Assembly (NCBI GenBank): GCA_958510825.1
Contig: OY294054.1
Location: 10,494,019-10,558,018 of the forward strand
Source: Brachypterus glaber
Lineage: Eukaryota > Arthropoda > Insecta > Coleoptera > Kateretidae
Reading direction: 5' to 3'
DNA: 64,000 bases
The notes beneath the pieces were generated by a model that was given only the letters and a program-made list of their open reading frames with translations, ran no database searches and was not told the DNA's origin. Both the position numbers and the translations under genes were made by a program. This document shows positions 22,135 to 33,014 of this stretch, piece after piece (position 1 is the first letter of the stretch; every line of letters starts with the position of its first letter).

Positions 22135-22960
22135 GTACACTGTGATTGCAGTCTTTTGGCAATAAATAGAGGGGATTATTCTACATCACAAAACATGAAA
22201 AACCAGCATAAGAACCTAGGTCCGGAAACGAACACTAAGAGATTTACGAGTTACGTTACATTACATTACATGTTTGTTTAACCTCGTACTGTTCTACCTA
22301 ATTAAGCATCCCCTAAGTCCATGACTTGTGTGGGCTAGTAGTAGAGGGAACCACCGGCTTATACTGACTTTCGAACCAGTTTTTCTAAGGAGCGTCCGCT
22401 TCACTTATTGCCTTCGCCAAATTTCAATTATTAATTAAATGAAAAAGGCAAATCGGCGCCAGCGAGAATCGAACTCACGCTAGCTTGGCTAGTTGGCTTG
22501 TCATGTAGACGCTGTACCAACTAACCAAACCCTACCATATAAACACTAAGAGAGTTACGAAACTTTAAAATTGAACTAAAAATAAGTTTTTAATTAAACT
22601 CTGGTACCCTTTGAGCTAGAGTGACAAGATTTTGCATGTATACTAGTATTATTAAGGGCAATCGGTTTATATTAATTTATTTTTTGTGCCACAAAAAATA
22701 TTACCTACTTCTTAAAAGGCTATTACTCCTTTAATTTTAAATTTAGGTATTCCGGTAAAGAATAATTTTTTACTTAGTTTTAAATGAAGAATCGCCATGC
22801 AGAATTAAAATTTGATTGGTGCTTTTTTGTTTCCCATTCAATATATCCATCTTCGAAGCGCCGTAGCTCCCTTAGGGCTTATTTCCTATGCTGGTTTTTA
22901 TGTTTTGTGATGTAGAATCATCTCCTTAATTTAATGCCGAAAGACTGCAAACACCGTGTA
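22135..22960. mobile_element. TIR element interrupted by a SINE
   Basis: Left TACACTGTGATTGCAGTCTT and right (inverted) TACACGGTGTTTGCAGTCTT begin arms of about 85 bp that continue through ATTCTACATCACAAAACAT. The interior resembles 59560-59800 (GAAGAATCGCC, TCTTCGAAG, AAGGAGTTATAGCC). The SINE at 22250-22541 sits inside. Confidence 0.75.
22250..22541 (-). mobile_element. tRNA-derived SINE, copy 1
   Basis: Read on the minus strand, a tRNA-like head (B box GAGTTCGATTCTCGCTGG) leads into CGCCGATTTGCC, a body with GGTGGTTCCCTCTACTACTA and CTTAGGGGATGCTTAATTA, and ACGAGGTTAAAC with a short tail. A 19-bp target duplication with one mismatch (AACACTAAGAGA(T/G)TTACGA) flanks it at 22231-22249 and 22542-22560. 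The RNA polymerase III boxes make self-transcription plausible. Confidence 0.9.
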
Positions 22961-23639
22961 TAATGCAAAGCAGTATATCATCATGGGCTTGTTTATAGTA
23001 TACTATTTGTTACATTGTACGTTTATTTGTCAGTTAGGGTCAGTAAATAAAATTTAATATAGTACATGTATAAAGTAATAGCTCTCAAGGGACTAAGACA
23101 ATTTTTCACTAAGTAAAAGAAAGAGCAGCAAAAAAGAAAAACAAGAGCCGTATCAAAAGCAAGACGTTGAAGTCATACGTTAAAAAAAAGGTTTACTTGT
23201 TAAAAAAAAATCTGTGCCTAATAGGGTGGAAAGAAATATTTAATTTCAGTAGTTAACCAAACCTGTGGATCCGACTACTAGTATAATTAAATGAAAGTAA
23301 TGAAATAAACCAAAATTCATGTTGAAATTAAAGTACAAAATATTTATATAAATATAATTTTACGAGTTTTTAAATATTTTATATTGTAAAGCAAAAAATG
23401 GTAACTTTCAAAAAGTTCGGCAACAATTATTTTGAACATTTTCTTAATATAAACACACTATTGTAAGCTCACGGTACATTTTTGGGCGAAAAACATTTTA
23501 GATGTGTCTATATCATGTGTCTATTTTAAGTAATAAAATGTTTGCAAAAATGCAGAGACTTTGAAACTAAGAAAAAAAGTTTATGTAGACATTAAGGTGG
23601 TAATTAAAAAACAGATTTTTTGAAAGCATTATTTTTTAT
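22961..23639. other. A+T-rich DNA, no gene seen
   Basis: No frame, RNA gene or repeat structure is supported. Confidence 0.4.
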
Positions 23640-23935
23640 TTTTTTTACCTTGACAACCAATAAAATCGGTAATCTTACGATTAACATGCTTGTTTTCAAA
23701 AATCGAGAATAATTATATTGTTTTAATTCATATTTGGCAAAGAATAATTACTTCAAAGGCTTCCTCCCCTGTTGAAAATATTTTTAGAAAACAAGCTTTT
23801 ATGAAAACAGCCAAATTATTCTTACGGTCTCTGTTTTTATCAAGAAGCCTAGCTCATAACTAAAGCATTTTACGTTCTAGTTTTTTCTTTAGAAAAAGAC
23901 ATGAAAAAATCATTGTTTTTTCAATAAGAAAAACA
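23640..23935 (+). repeat. Dispersed repeat, copy 1 of 2
   Basis: It matches 29600-29870, sharing GGCTTCCTCCCCTGT, TTTATGAAAACAGCCAAATT and CTTACGGTCTCT. The class is unknown. Confidence 0.85.
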
Positions 23936-24176
23936 CATGAAAAAGACACTTTCTAATGATTTCGTTGATTTTGCTAAAAATATGAAACCTATCACGAAAT
24001 GTGCCATAAAACATAATAGGTTTCATATACCGCAATAGGTTTCATCCGCTTACGGAATATGCTATATACCGTAAGAGGTTTCTGTGCGATTTGATTAACA
24101 TTCTAAGACAGTTGTAGAAAAAAAATATTACATGCACCACGTGTGTATACTATGTGCCTAATATACCATTATTCTG
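23936..24176. other. Stretch with repeated ATAGGTTTCAT motifs
   Basis: Three spaced copies of (AC or AT)AGGTTTCAT or its variants lie at 23988-24080, partly inverted. No gene. Confidence 0.4.
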
Positions 24177-24294
24177 CCCTCCTTAGGATGAACGCGGCAA
24201 ATCCAGATAGCAATACAGTCGATATTTCTGTGACCGCTTATGTAAAAATCGACTGTATTGCTATCTGGATTTGCTGCGTTCATCCTAAGGAGGG
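24177..24294. mobile_element. 118-bp hairpin MITE with CCCTCCTTAGGA ends
   Basis: Arms of about 50 bp with one or two mismatches run from CCCTCCTTAGGATGAACGC through GATAGCAATACAGTCGAT. Related ends (CCCTCCTAAGGAGGAACGCGG) recur at 61190, 61783 and 62590. It abuts SINE copy 2. Confidence 0.88.
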
Positions 24295-24298
24295 AAGT

Positions 24299-24565
24299 TG
24301 GGAAAATTAGCTCAGCGGTCTAAGGCATCGATATAGCATTGACACTGAGCCAATGATCGTGAGTTCAAACCTCACTGGCACCGATTGCCTTTTTCAGTTA
24401 ATTATTAATTTGGCGAAGGCGTACTTCCTATATATATTGGTTCGAAAGTCAATCAAAGCCGGTGGTTCCCTCTATTACTGGCCCACACAAGTCCTGGACT
24501 TAGGGGATGCTTAATTAAGTAGAATAGTACGAGGTTAAAAAAAAACATATAAACAAACATATGTT
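24299..24565 (+). mobile_element. tRNA-derived SINE, copy 2
   Basis: The head has A box TTAGCTCAGCGG, a long variable-arm-like insert and B box GAGTTCAAACCTCAC. The body shares GGTGGTTCCCTCTA, CTTAGGGGATGCTTAATTA and ACGAGGTTAAA with the other copies. The head differs from copies 1, 3 and 4. Confidence 0.88.
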
Positions 24566-25090
24566 CACAATCATATATGCATACAGTAAAATGCCTTCTT
24601 CATATTATAAAAAGTTTCAAAGTATATCATTCTTATTTACCTTTTAGCAAGTTATCTTTTTAAACCAGTGCAAAAAAGGCATGGCTTTAGATTTTTGTCA
24701 TACGAGCAACATGACCAAAAATTTATTTCATTCAATTCAATTGTTTTGGTATTATTTTGTTTTATATAATTGTGAATAAAATAACATTCTAACCTAATAG
24801 GAAAATTACATTTTGAACTCTCGAGATGCTATTTAGCCTCGGTATTCTACCTTGGTCAAGAAACATCTCTCGAGTTGGAAATACTTTATTTTCTTATGAG
24901 GTTAGAAATATACTATTTATATTTTCTTTTGCTATAATTTTCTTTAGAGGAAATAAAATAAACTAATTGGTTAAACAAGGTTTTGGTTATACGAAAAACA
25001 AAATGTGTATAAAATCACCATGCAACTTTTTTGCAAATAAAAGCTTTATTTCAGAAAGCTTCTTAGTTTATTCTTAATTATTTACAATTA
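24566..25090. other. A+T-rich DNA, no gene seen
   Basis: An imperfect inverted pair around CTCGAGATG...CATCTCTCGAG lies at 24818-24876. No coding sequence. Confidence 0.4.
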
Positions 25091-26610
25091 CAGGGTGGCC
25101 CAAAAAAACCGGGCACCTTTTAAACCGTTAAAACTTTTTTACATTTTGACCGATTTTTACTTACTTTGAAATAAATAGGCTCAAAACATGTAAGATTCGG
25201 TGTATTATTTTATTTATTTAAATTATTATCAAATTTTTTAGTACGAGGCTTTTTCTGAAGGGGTCATTTTAAACCCATGGGGATTAGAGCAAAATGTAAA
25301 AAATGATAACTCTTCGTCTGGATTATGTTAAATGTATCTTCAATAGTTTTGTGTGTTTACCTTTTAATTTAAAATTGTAATTTATTTTATATAATTATTT
25401 TTCCGAAAGGCTACAGATAGTGTTAAATGGATTTTTTAGCTTGAAAAAAAAAAGATTAAGTAGGCGGTTATCTAAAAGCAATTTTAACATGTCTCAAAAA
25501 ATAGTATGTCAAATTAAAAATATTAAAAATCACTGATCAAAAAACTAAGAAAAACGTAATAAAAACTGCATTATGGTGGATATATATTTTAAAGAAGATG
25601 AACAATAAAGAAGGAAAATAGGAAATAAGTCTAGTTTTTGTCAAAACGAAAAAAGTGCTTTTGTGTTAAAAATTTTAACTTAAAATAAAGGATGATGGGA
25701 ATTTTTGTAAACCAATATGGAATTATTACTACAAATAAGCAACCAAGATCCTGTACCATATGGTTTTATATTATTGTTAAAAAATAAGACAATGTTTAAT
25801 ATAATTTAATTTATTTGTAATAAAAACATATTTCTTCTTTAAGTTCTTTCTTCGTTTAGCAACTACTTAAATCTTGTTTTATTTTAGCGATGTCATGTTA
25901 CATATAGTACAATTTTCGAATTTCCGTACGCCATTTATAATTTTTGTTTTATTTAATACCCATTATTTATTAAAATATACATCTAGAATTCAGCTTTCAC
26001 ATTTTTCCCCTTGATTTTTGAAGTAACTGGACATTTTTTCAGTTCTTTGGTCTTTTTAAATGACGAGATTATTTTTTGAGAGATGTCAGATGCATAACAC
26101 GCCTACTAAATTGTTTTCTTTTTAAGTTTAAAAATCAATTTATTACAATATGTAACCTTTCGGAAAAATATGAATAAAAAATAAACTACAATTTTAAATT
26201 TAAATTTAAAAATACTCATCTATTGAAGAAAGATCACTGAACATAGTTAGATATAGGTTAAATTTTGTATATTGGTATTTAAAAAAAAGTATAAAATTAG
26301 CAGCCTAGCGCTTTTGGCACCATTCCGGTACCATCCTGGTACCATCCTCAGGGCAGGCCCTAAAAAGTAAGTAACATAGTTAGGTCAGAAAGTTATCATA
26401 TTATACATTTTGCTCTAATCCCCAACGCTTTAAAACAACCCCTTCGGAAAAAGCTTTATTACTAAACAATATAATAATAATTTAAATAAGTAAAATTATC
26501 TTCCAAATCTTACGTTTTTAGTATACTCATTTCAAATTTGGTATAGATCGGTCAAAAGGCAAAAAAGTTATAATGGTTTAAAAAGTGTCCGGTTTTTTTG
26601 GGCCACCCTG
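25091..26610. mobile_element. 1.52-kb TIR element with CAGGGTGGCCC ends
   Basis: CAGGGTGGCCCAAAAAAACC at the left and its inverse at the right are each next to TA. The arms continue through TTTTAAACC, TTTTGACCG and GGGGATTAGAGCAAAATGTA for about 400 bp or more. There is no intact transposase, and the inner part shows only short frames. TA duplication suggests Tc1/mariner-type mobilisation. Confidence 0.85.
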
Positions 26611-26994
26611 TACTAAAAGTAAAAATTCCAGCAATTTTAAATTTTTTATCGCTTTCTTTATGTATAAACGTGTATAAATTATAATTTAATAGTACAAAGC
26701 CGCATTGGTTTGCTTATTTCTTTATGTCTGCCCGTCTTCTTTCTTTTTTACTTCTATTACAGCTATTCGTTCGTAGAATTCTAAGCATAACCAGCCAATT
26801 TACCTGTCAAACATATTTTAAAGATGAATACGTTGGTATTTAAAGAATGACAATTTTAAATACTGCTGCCAACCAAACAGAACAAACAACAAAATTATTT
26901 TATAATTATGAAGAAAAAATAATAAAAAAGTACTTAGAAAAGAAGAAAAATAAGAAAATCGCATTGCATCGCATAAATGAAAAATTATCTTCTA
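26611..26994. other. A+T-rich DNA, no gene seen
   Basis: No supported feature. Confidence 0.4.
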
Positions 26995-27362
26995 CACTGT
27001 AAAAACCGTTCAAGCAGTTTTCCCGCAATTATTGTAGGCGATTTATTCCAGCAATTGTTATAGTAAATTTAAAGCCTAACTGTATTTTTACATAGCGATT
27101 GTTAAAATAACCTAATTTTTAATTATAGAGATTGTAAACTGGAATAAATATTACAGTCAAACTACTATAATCGTTGCTGTAATTTTAATGTTACTCTAAA
27201 TTCAACCTATTGTTACAAGCACCTCCTATATTTTTCAAGGGATATTACAACCTAACCTGTGGTTTAACTTAAAATTTACAAATAACATAAAAAATTAAGC
27301 ATTATTACAGTTTTTTGTAAATTTGCTTATATGAGATAGTATAATTCAGTATTTCCTCAAGG

Positions 27363-28089
27363 TTCGGTTTCCTCCAAAAGTCGCAGTCGCTGACGACTGC
27401 GACCGGGTAGCTGCGACCAAGTCGTCACTACCCTACCTGTTTTCCGCGGTCTCGCCAGTCGCCATTCTGTTAGTTGGCCATTTTATAACAACTGTTTTTT
27501 TGTTTGCGAGTTTATGACTTTCAATCAGTATGAATATCTCTAAAAAGTCGATTCGCTTAATATTTCTGAATTATCAAGCGGAAGAGGAGAATCTCCTCTT
27601 ATTGACATTACATCATGAAGAAAAAAGGGTAAAGGTTGATGAGATGTTTCGGCTGAGAGAGTTGGAGGGATTTCAAGCAATTCTAATCGAGTGAAACAGT
27701 AAAAGACACTTGTCACAGCGCAAAACTACCTGATTTACCGTCAAATTCGTGACAAAATAGTCGTGCGTCTGCTCCCGGAGCGGTCAAGCGACCGGCGACC
27801 AAACGAACGGCGACCGGTAGTTAATAGTAACGACTCGGCAGCAACTAGGAAAACAGGGACATTTAAAATGCATTGGAGATGTCTCAATAGGTTTGTTTTG
27901 GTTCTCAAAAAACGCAGTTCTGAACTTATTCGGAATCGGCGCAGTTGTGACTGAGCATTGCGCAGTTGCAACTGCGCCGATTTCAAATCAGTTCAGAACT
28001 GCGATTTTCGAAAACCAAAAAAAACCTAGACTCGCTCGCGGCTACCCGGTCGCAGTCGTCAGCGTCTGCGACTTTTGGATGAAACCGAA
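27363..28089. mobile_element. GC-rich TIR element, possibly PIF/Harbinger-like
   Basis: TIRs of about 48 bp with two or three differences: TTCGGTTTC(C/A)TCCAAAAGTCG, then GCTGACGACTGCGACCGGGT. It is about half G+C against roughly 30 percent around it. An internal inverted repeat (about 27900-28017, GCAGTTCTGAAC) forms a second hairpin. No clean target duplication was found. Confidence 0.75.
27530..27694 (+). pseudogene. 54-codon ORF, possible transposase N-terminus remnant
   Basis: Starts MNISKKSIRLIFLNYQ, then EEENLLLLTLHHEEKRV and VDEMFRLRELEGFQAIL, and ends ILIE-stop. An acidic/Leu-rich opening followed by a V-D-x-M-x-x-x-R-x-x-x-G-x-F pattern is what I recall at the N-terminus of insect PIF/Harbinger nucleases (W-V-H-x-x-x-x-x-R-x-x-x-G-E-F/Y). 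The rest of the enzyme is absent. The element structure supports the idea, but the similarity is weak. Confidence 0.4.
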
Positions 28090-28231
28090 GCTTCACAAGG
28101 ATAACTGCTTTAAATTCACTATCACTTTTAACAGTGTACTGCAGAGACTCGAACCCATGCTGTAGCCAGCCAAATGAGGTACTGATCGCCTTAATCGGCA
28201 CGGCCACTGCCTGTAGTACTTTATAATTTTA

Positions 28232-28240
28232 ATGAAATAG
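28232..28240. repeat. 9-bp target site duplication, left (ATGAAATAG)
   Basis: It is identical to 28902-28910. Confidence 0.87.
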
Positions 28241-28901
28241 GGGTAGGGGTCTTTACAGCGCAGTCCATTACCGCGACACCGTTATCGAGCCACCGTTACC
28301 GCGTATGGACTTTACCGCGAATAAAATTACTGCAGAAAAAAAGAATTAATAAAAAAAATATATATTTTGCAGAAAACAATCAAACACATCTACATGATAT
28401 AGGCTATATCATATAGCCGCTGGATCTGGGTTGTGGGCATGACTAGTTTCCTTTAAAACATTTCCGTCCGAAGTATGCAAACATCCCTTGCAACAAAGCA
28501 CGTCTTAATTTACGCACTTCCAATTTTTTTAATTTTTAACAGTCTTTTCTTTCCTGTATATGAAATGTTTATTCAGCGAGGTCTTTGCCTCTAGCACTTT
28601 TCATTATTTCGATCGACATGATCATTCGTACTAAACTGATTATTAATCAGCGATTTATACAAATCAATCGATATAAATTAAAAAAAAAAACACGTAAAAA
28701 ACTCAAACACAGATATATGAGTACATTTAGTAAACGCTCCACTTTATCAATAAAAATACAAACAAAAACCAAAACTAACCAAACCAAATGTCAATCAATC
28801 CCACAGAAAAATCCTTTACATAAAATAAAATAGCGATCGCGGTAATGGACTGCGCGGTAATGTTCTTCGCGGAAATTTTTTCGCTGTAAAGTCCGGCGCC
28901 C
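28241..28901. mobile_element. Foldback/Mutator-like non-autonomous element 2
   Basis: The ends are GGGTAGGGGTCTTTACAGCG and, inverted from the right, GGGCGCCGGACTTTACAGCG. The arms hold TTACCGCGA-type units (28262-28335 and 28835-28880, inverted). The perfect 9-bp duplication ATGAAATAG flanks the 661-bp element (28232-28240 and 28902-28910). It is a relative of element 1 with a changed repeat unit. Confidence 0.87.
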
Positions 28902-28910
28902 ATGAAATAG
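28902..28910. repeat. 9-bp target site duplication, right (ATGAAATAG)
   Basis: It is identical to 28232-28240. Confidence 0.87.
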
Positions 28911-28984
28911 ACTTGAATTTATCTTTCTTAAATTTTGTTAAAATGCATTACTTAAATTTTTAGTATTTTTTTTACAGTGTAAAA

Positions 28985-29399
28985 TAGTTTAGACGCTTAG
29001 ATATCGCCTAGCATAGCTATCATAATCCTTTGAAAATAAATTATTTTAAAATTTCCGTAATATTTCATCCTATTTGTATGAAATTTGCTATTCAAAAGCG
29101 AGAAAAATTCAACCTTATATGCAAAAATTTTCTCAGAAGCAGAGGAAAATTTTCATTCATTTTAAAAATAGCTAATTCGGCCTAAAGGATAAATAAATGC
29201 AAATTTTTTCTCGAGTAATGTTTTAGGTAAACGCTGTTTACTAAACAAGGTTTTTCTCTTATTTTATATAAAACAAGCCGTGCGGATATGCAAGGCTTCG
29301 CATTCTCTATCGTATACCGTCAGCCGGGGTTAATTCAATCCTTTGGTGTGAATCAAGGAGTTGTTCACAAAATCTTTTGCGCTCAGGCCTGATTTAATA
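28985..29399. other. A+T-rich DNA, no gene seen
   Basis: No supported feature. Confidence 0.4.
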
Positions 29400-29402
29400 A
29401 AC

Positions 29403-29525
29403 TATAAAAAATTTCTTTGTATTTTTAATACTGAATGTTATTTGTTAATACATATTTTTTATTTATATCGCCACCATTGGTACTTAATCCTTTACTTGAG
29501 ATATTGATCTTTTGATATGCCAAAA
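29403..29525 (+). mobile_element. End fragment of the 49.84-50.62-kb TIR family
   Basis: TTTTTAATACTGAATG, TTTGTTAATACATATTTTT and ATATCGCCACCATTGGTA match 49861-49950. Confidence 0.85.
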
Positions 29526-29599
29526 GTCAAAATATAATAATTTTTTTATTGTATTAAAAAAAAATAGAAAAAAATGTGCTTTTTCCAAACCCCCTAAGA

Positions 29600-29870
29600 A
29601 ATAATCTTTCGATTAACACGCTTGTCTTTAAAAATATAAGAATAACTATATAGGAATAATTACTTCAGAGGCTTCCTCCCCTGTCGTAAATATTTTTAGA
29701 AAACAAACTTTTATGAAAACAGCCAAATTATTCTTACGGTCTCTTTTTATCAAGAAGTATAGCTCATAACGTAAGCCTTTTACGTTCTAGTTTTACCTTT
29801 AGAAAAAGAAATGGTTTTTTCCAATTAGAAAAAGGCATGAAAAAGACACTTTCTAATAATTAATTTCAAA
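29600..29870 (+). repeat. Dispersed repeat, copy 2 of 2
   Basis: It is the partner of 23640-23935 in the same orientation. Confidence 0.85.
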
Positions 29871-30765
29871 TATTTTTTAAATTAATTTTCAAGAAAATTG
29901 GTGTATTAAAGGTCGCTTAAATATAATTTGTTAAAAATTCCCTCATATAAATAAAATTGCGAGTTTAACACACGTAATTTAAAAAAAAAAATATCATAAA
30001 AGGGCAGAAAGGGACAAAAAAGTCACAAAAAGACGGGCTTTTCCGGAAAAATAAACTTCCCTGCTTTTTAGCTGAACCTAATGTTAGCTCACCTTTTCCA
30101 GCATCCCCTTGCAATAGATAACACGCTTTGCTGCCAATACGCCTTCACTCCTGTCGTGATCACTTGCACTAAAGGTGTCGATCCTCTGTCAAAATTATTT
30201 TACGTTTAAATAATTTAGGTATCGCGCTTATATCAAACATAATAGGTCTTAGTCTTACTTAGGACTTAAGACCCTACCTATTCTGAGCTAGCAAGTGGGC
30301 ACACATAATTATAATTACGTAGTCATACACTGAAATAATTTGGGTGGTATTAGCTAAAGCACAAACGTGCGACTTTATGGTATTTATTGCTGAACATATA
30401 GGAATTGTTATCAAATGTATAAAATTATTTCTATATAAACACTAGGGTGGGCCGAAAAACTGAAATCTGTAATTCCAAAACGCAATACCCGCCAAAATAT
30501 GCCCTCTAATATGCCTAATGTGTGTGCAAAAGCAGAATCAGATTAAAGGTCATCTTGAGCCTTCTACAAAGCCTTTAATATTAATGAAAATATCGTATTT
30601 CTTCACATTTGTAATGAAAAAATTCAAAATGGAGTCAAACTACATAGAGGTGTGTTTAGCTTTTAAATATCTAACAAAAAAAATGTTTTATAGTATAATT
30701 ACTATGTAAATATGTATTGTAATATATTTTTGTAGATAAAGATTTTAATAAAAAAAAAAGGTATA
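29871..30765. other. Mixed DNA, no gene seen
   Basis: A moderately G+C-rich patch lies at 30060-30190, with no frame longer than about 60 codons and no motif. Confidence 0.4.
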
Positions 30766-31010
30766 CAGAGCGTGTCAAAAATCCGCCTTCCCCCCTTTAA
30801 CTTTTAAACGGATTAAGATATCAACTTGAAATTTGAAACACATGAATAACATAACCCAAATATTTTTTTGGTATATATTTGGTATGATTAGGGGGCACGA
30901 TGGAGACAGGGGGCAAGGGGGGATTTTTTTTTAAACAGAAAGGGGTATCGTGTGATACATCATTTTAAAGCTTTTAAAATTATCTATTTGCCCACATATT
31001 ATTTTATTTT
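30766..31010 (+). mobile_element. Fragment of the CAGAGCGGTCC TIR family
   Basis: CAGAGCGTGTCAAAAATCCG after a TATA, then TTTAACTTTTAAACGGATTA and a GGGGGCAAGGGGGGA block, then ATCGTGTGATACATCATTTT. It is closest to the 10569 copy. No right end. Confidence 0.75.
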
Positions 31011-31624
31011 TTCGGAGCAATTTTTGGGGTTATTCGCGTAAAAGTTAAATCACGTGAAATTACGCCTCACTTCCACCACAAAGGAGAATATAGAGTGGCT
31101 TAGAATATGGCCTATGATGTTTGTAAATGTTATTTTCGGTTGTAAAACTTATTTGTTTTTGCAATAAAACAGTTTTTGCATTTTTCTTATTAAGTTTTCT
31201 TATTTTTATTTTTTTTTAACATTTTTCCTCAAAGTTACAAAATGTACACCTTTGTATAGGGCACAAAAATTGAAAAAATAAATAAAATAAAATATACGAT
31301 TTTTTTCTCTTTGCAAGACGCATCTTTTCCCCCATTGGATTTTCAAATTAAAAAACAAATAAAACACCTATATAGGAACGGCCCACGCTAATAAACACAT
31401 AAACAATATTTTTAAAAGAATAGCGACTGCTAATTTGTTTTATAACACAGGCCCACAAGGATTTTGGATCGGATGTTTTTTATTTTCTGGCTTAGTTAAT
31501 ACCCACTGACTGCCAAACAAGTATTTTTTTTGTTTCCATCACGTATAATTTTTTTCAGCTATAAGCCATGCCAAAAATCTGATAGACCAGTCAAATAGTA
31601 AATGTAAATTACAATAAATGTACA
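31011..31624. other. A+T-rich DNA, no gene seen
   Basis: No supported feature. Confidence 0.4.
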
Positions 31625-31745
31625 CAGGTTGATATTTTAAAGGGTAGTAGTGAATGGTAACAGAACATTACTGTTAGTTTTTCACCGGGTGATTATCTTG
31701 AATTTTAGGGGTGAGTAGCATAATATGCATCTTACGATAAAAATG
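31625..31745 (+). repeat. Dispersed repeat, partner of 54080-54240
   Basis: GATATTTTAAAGGGTAGTAG, GGTAACAGAACA and TTGAATTTTAGGGGTGAG appear inverted at 54.1-54.2 kb. Confidence 0.8.
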
Positions 31746-31751
31746 CATATG

Positions 31752-31963
31752 GTAGAGAAAAAGATACAAGTAGCTTGTAAAACAACTTTACACTACGATA
31801 TTTTAAGAAATATTTGATATAGAGACTTGAAATTTGGAACAAATTTTGTTTACTACTTAGAAAATCTTTGTTCAAAATTTCAAGTCACTGGGTCAAAGCG
31901 TTTTTGAAATATCGTAGGGTAAACTTGTTTTACAAGCGACTTGCATCTTTTTCTCTACTATAT
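31752..31963. repeat. Hairpin with about 100-bp arms
   Basis: GTAGAGAAAAAGAT(A/G)CAAGT, CTTGTAAAACAA, CTACGATATTT and GACTTGAAATTT occur in both arms, inverted. A copy of one arm lies at 11318-11415. Confidence 0.85.
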
Positions 31964-32039
31964 AACCAATTTTGTTAAGGAGGAAATTTCCAACAATTTT
32001 TGTTTGGATCATTTTTTTTAATATATTAATAATAATCGA

Positions 32040-32385
32040 TATAATTCAAAAATAACCATGTTGGAGGTAAGATTGTTTTTTTTCCATTTTTCAGCCAAAT
32101 TATTTATAAAAGTGGTTATAAGCAAACTTGTTGCTCTTGAAATTCTCTACAAGTTTAATATATTATAAATTTTCATTAGTACTTTGGTACGGTTACAGAA
32201 TGCGCAACTCGACTTTCAGCGTCCACTGTAACCGTAAAAAATACTTACGAAAATGCATAATATATAAAACTTATAGAGAATTTTAACAGCTACAAGTATC
32301 CTCCAATGAATAATTTGGCTAAAAAATCGAAAAATACAATTTCACCCCCAACATGGCCATTTTTGAATAGTTATAACTCGGTTGT
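32040..32385. repeat. Hairpin with about 165-bp diverged arms
   Basis: The arms share CCATGTTGG, AGCCAAATTATT, GAAATTCTCTA versus AAAATTCTCTA, and ACGGTTACAG near the loop. Identity looks like 70-80 percent. Confidence 0.75.
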
Positions 32386-33014
32386 TGTTAATATATTAAA
32401 AAAATATTCAAACGAGGAGGTGAGATTGGTTTTGCTTTGTTTAAAATAATGTTAAGTGCTACTTTAAAAAATGTGTTATGTTGACAATAACGATAGTTAT
32501 AAATCTTTGTCGTTTACATTACCCTAAATTCGGATTTATAACTCTACTCCAGCAAATCAAGAGTAGTAGATTTATAAATCCAGATTTATAAGAACAGTAG
32601 TAAGATGCGTTTACACATGAATTAACTACCGTATTAATAAATACGATAGTTATAACTACGGTAGGTAACAGATATGTAAACGTGGTAATATATGAAATTT
32701 TTATAAAGATAAACCAATGTTAACAAGAAAACATCCGAAAATAAAATCTTGACGTTAATAAAATTATCATCAGTGACTATAAGGATGTAAAAACCAAAGC
32801 CGTATGTGACAACATCTGAAAAAAAGGTCTGCCTCTTTGAAAAATCGACCAGGTCATTTGGTCGCAAAGGAAAATCCTAGATAAGATCCTTTTTAATAAA
32901 AATGTAGAATATTGTTTTAAGATCTGGAAATATATTTGTGTTTTATTTGACCCTTCGGAAAACGCGCAGCTTTATTTATTTAATAACTATTTACAATTGT
33001 CATAATTTTTTGTA
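32386..33014. other. A+T-rich DNA, no gene seen
   Basis: There are small inverted pairs around ATTTATAAATC near 32535-32590 and ACTACCGTA/TACGGTAG near 32625-32670. No gene. Confidence 0.4.

Larger units (their letters stand above)
26997..28980. mobile_element. Possible composite TA-target element with CACTGTAAAA ends
   Basis: CACTGTAAAAACCG after a TA at the left, and TTTTTTTACAGTG followed by TA at the right (near 28975), match the ends of 10794-11630 and 48135-48406. Between them sit the GC-rich TIR element and a foldback element, so this would be a nested cluster. The pairing of the two ends is uncertain. Confidence 0.45.

Noticed and set aside
24299..24385. A genuine tRNA gene with A and B boxes
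   Set aside because: The head continues directly into the same SINE body as three other copies, and the acceptor stem does not close properly.
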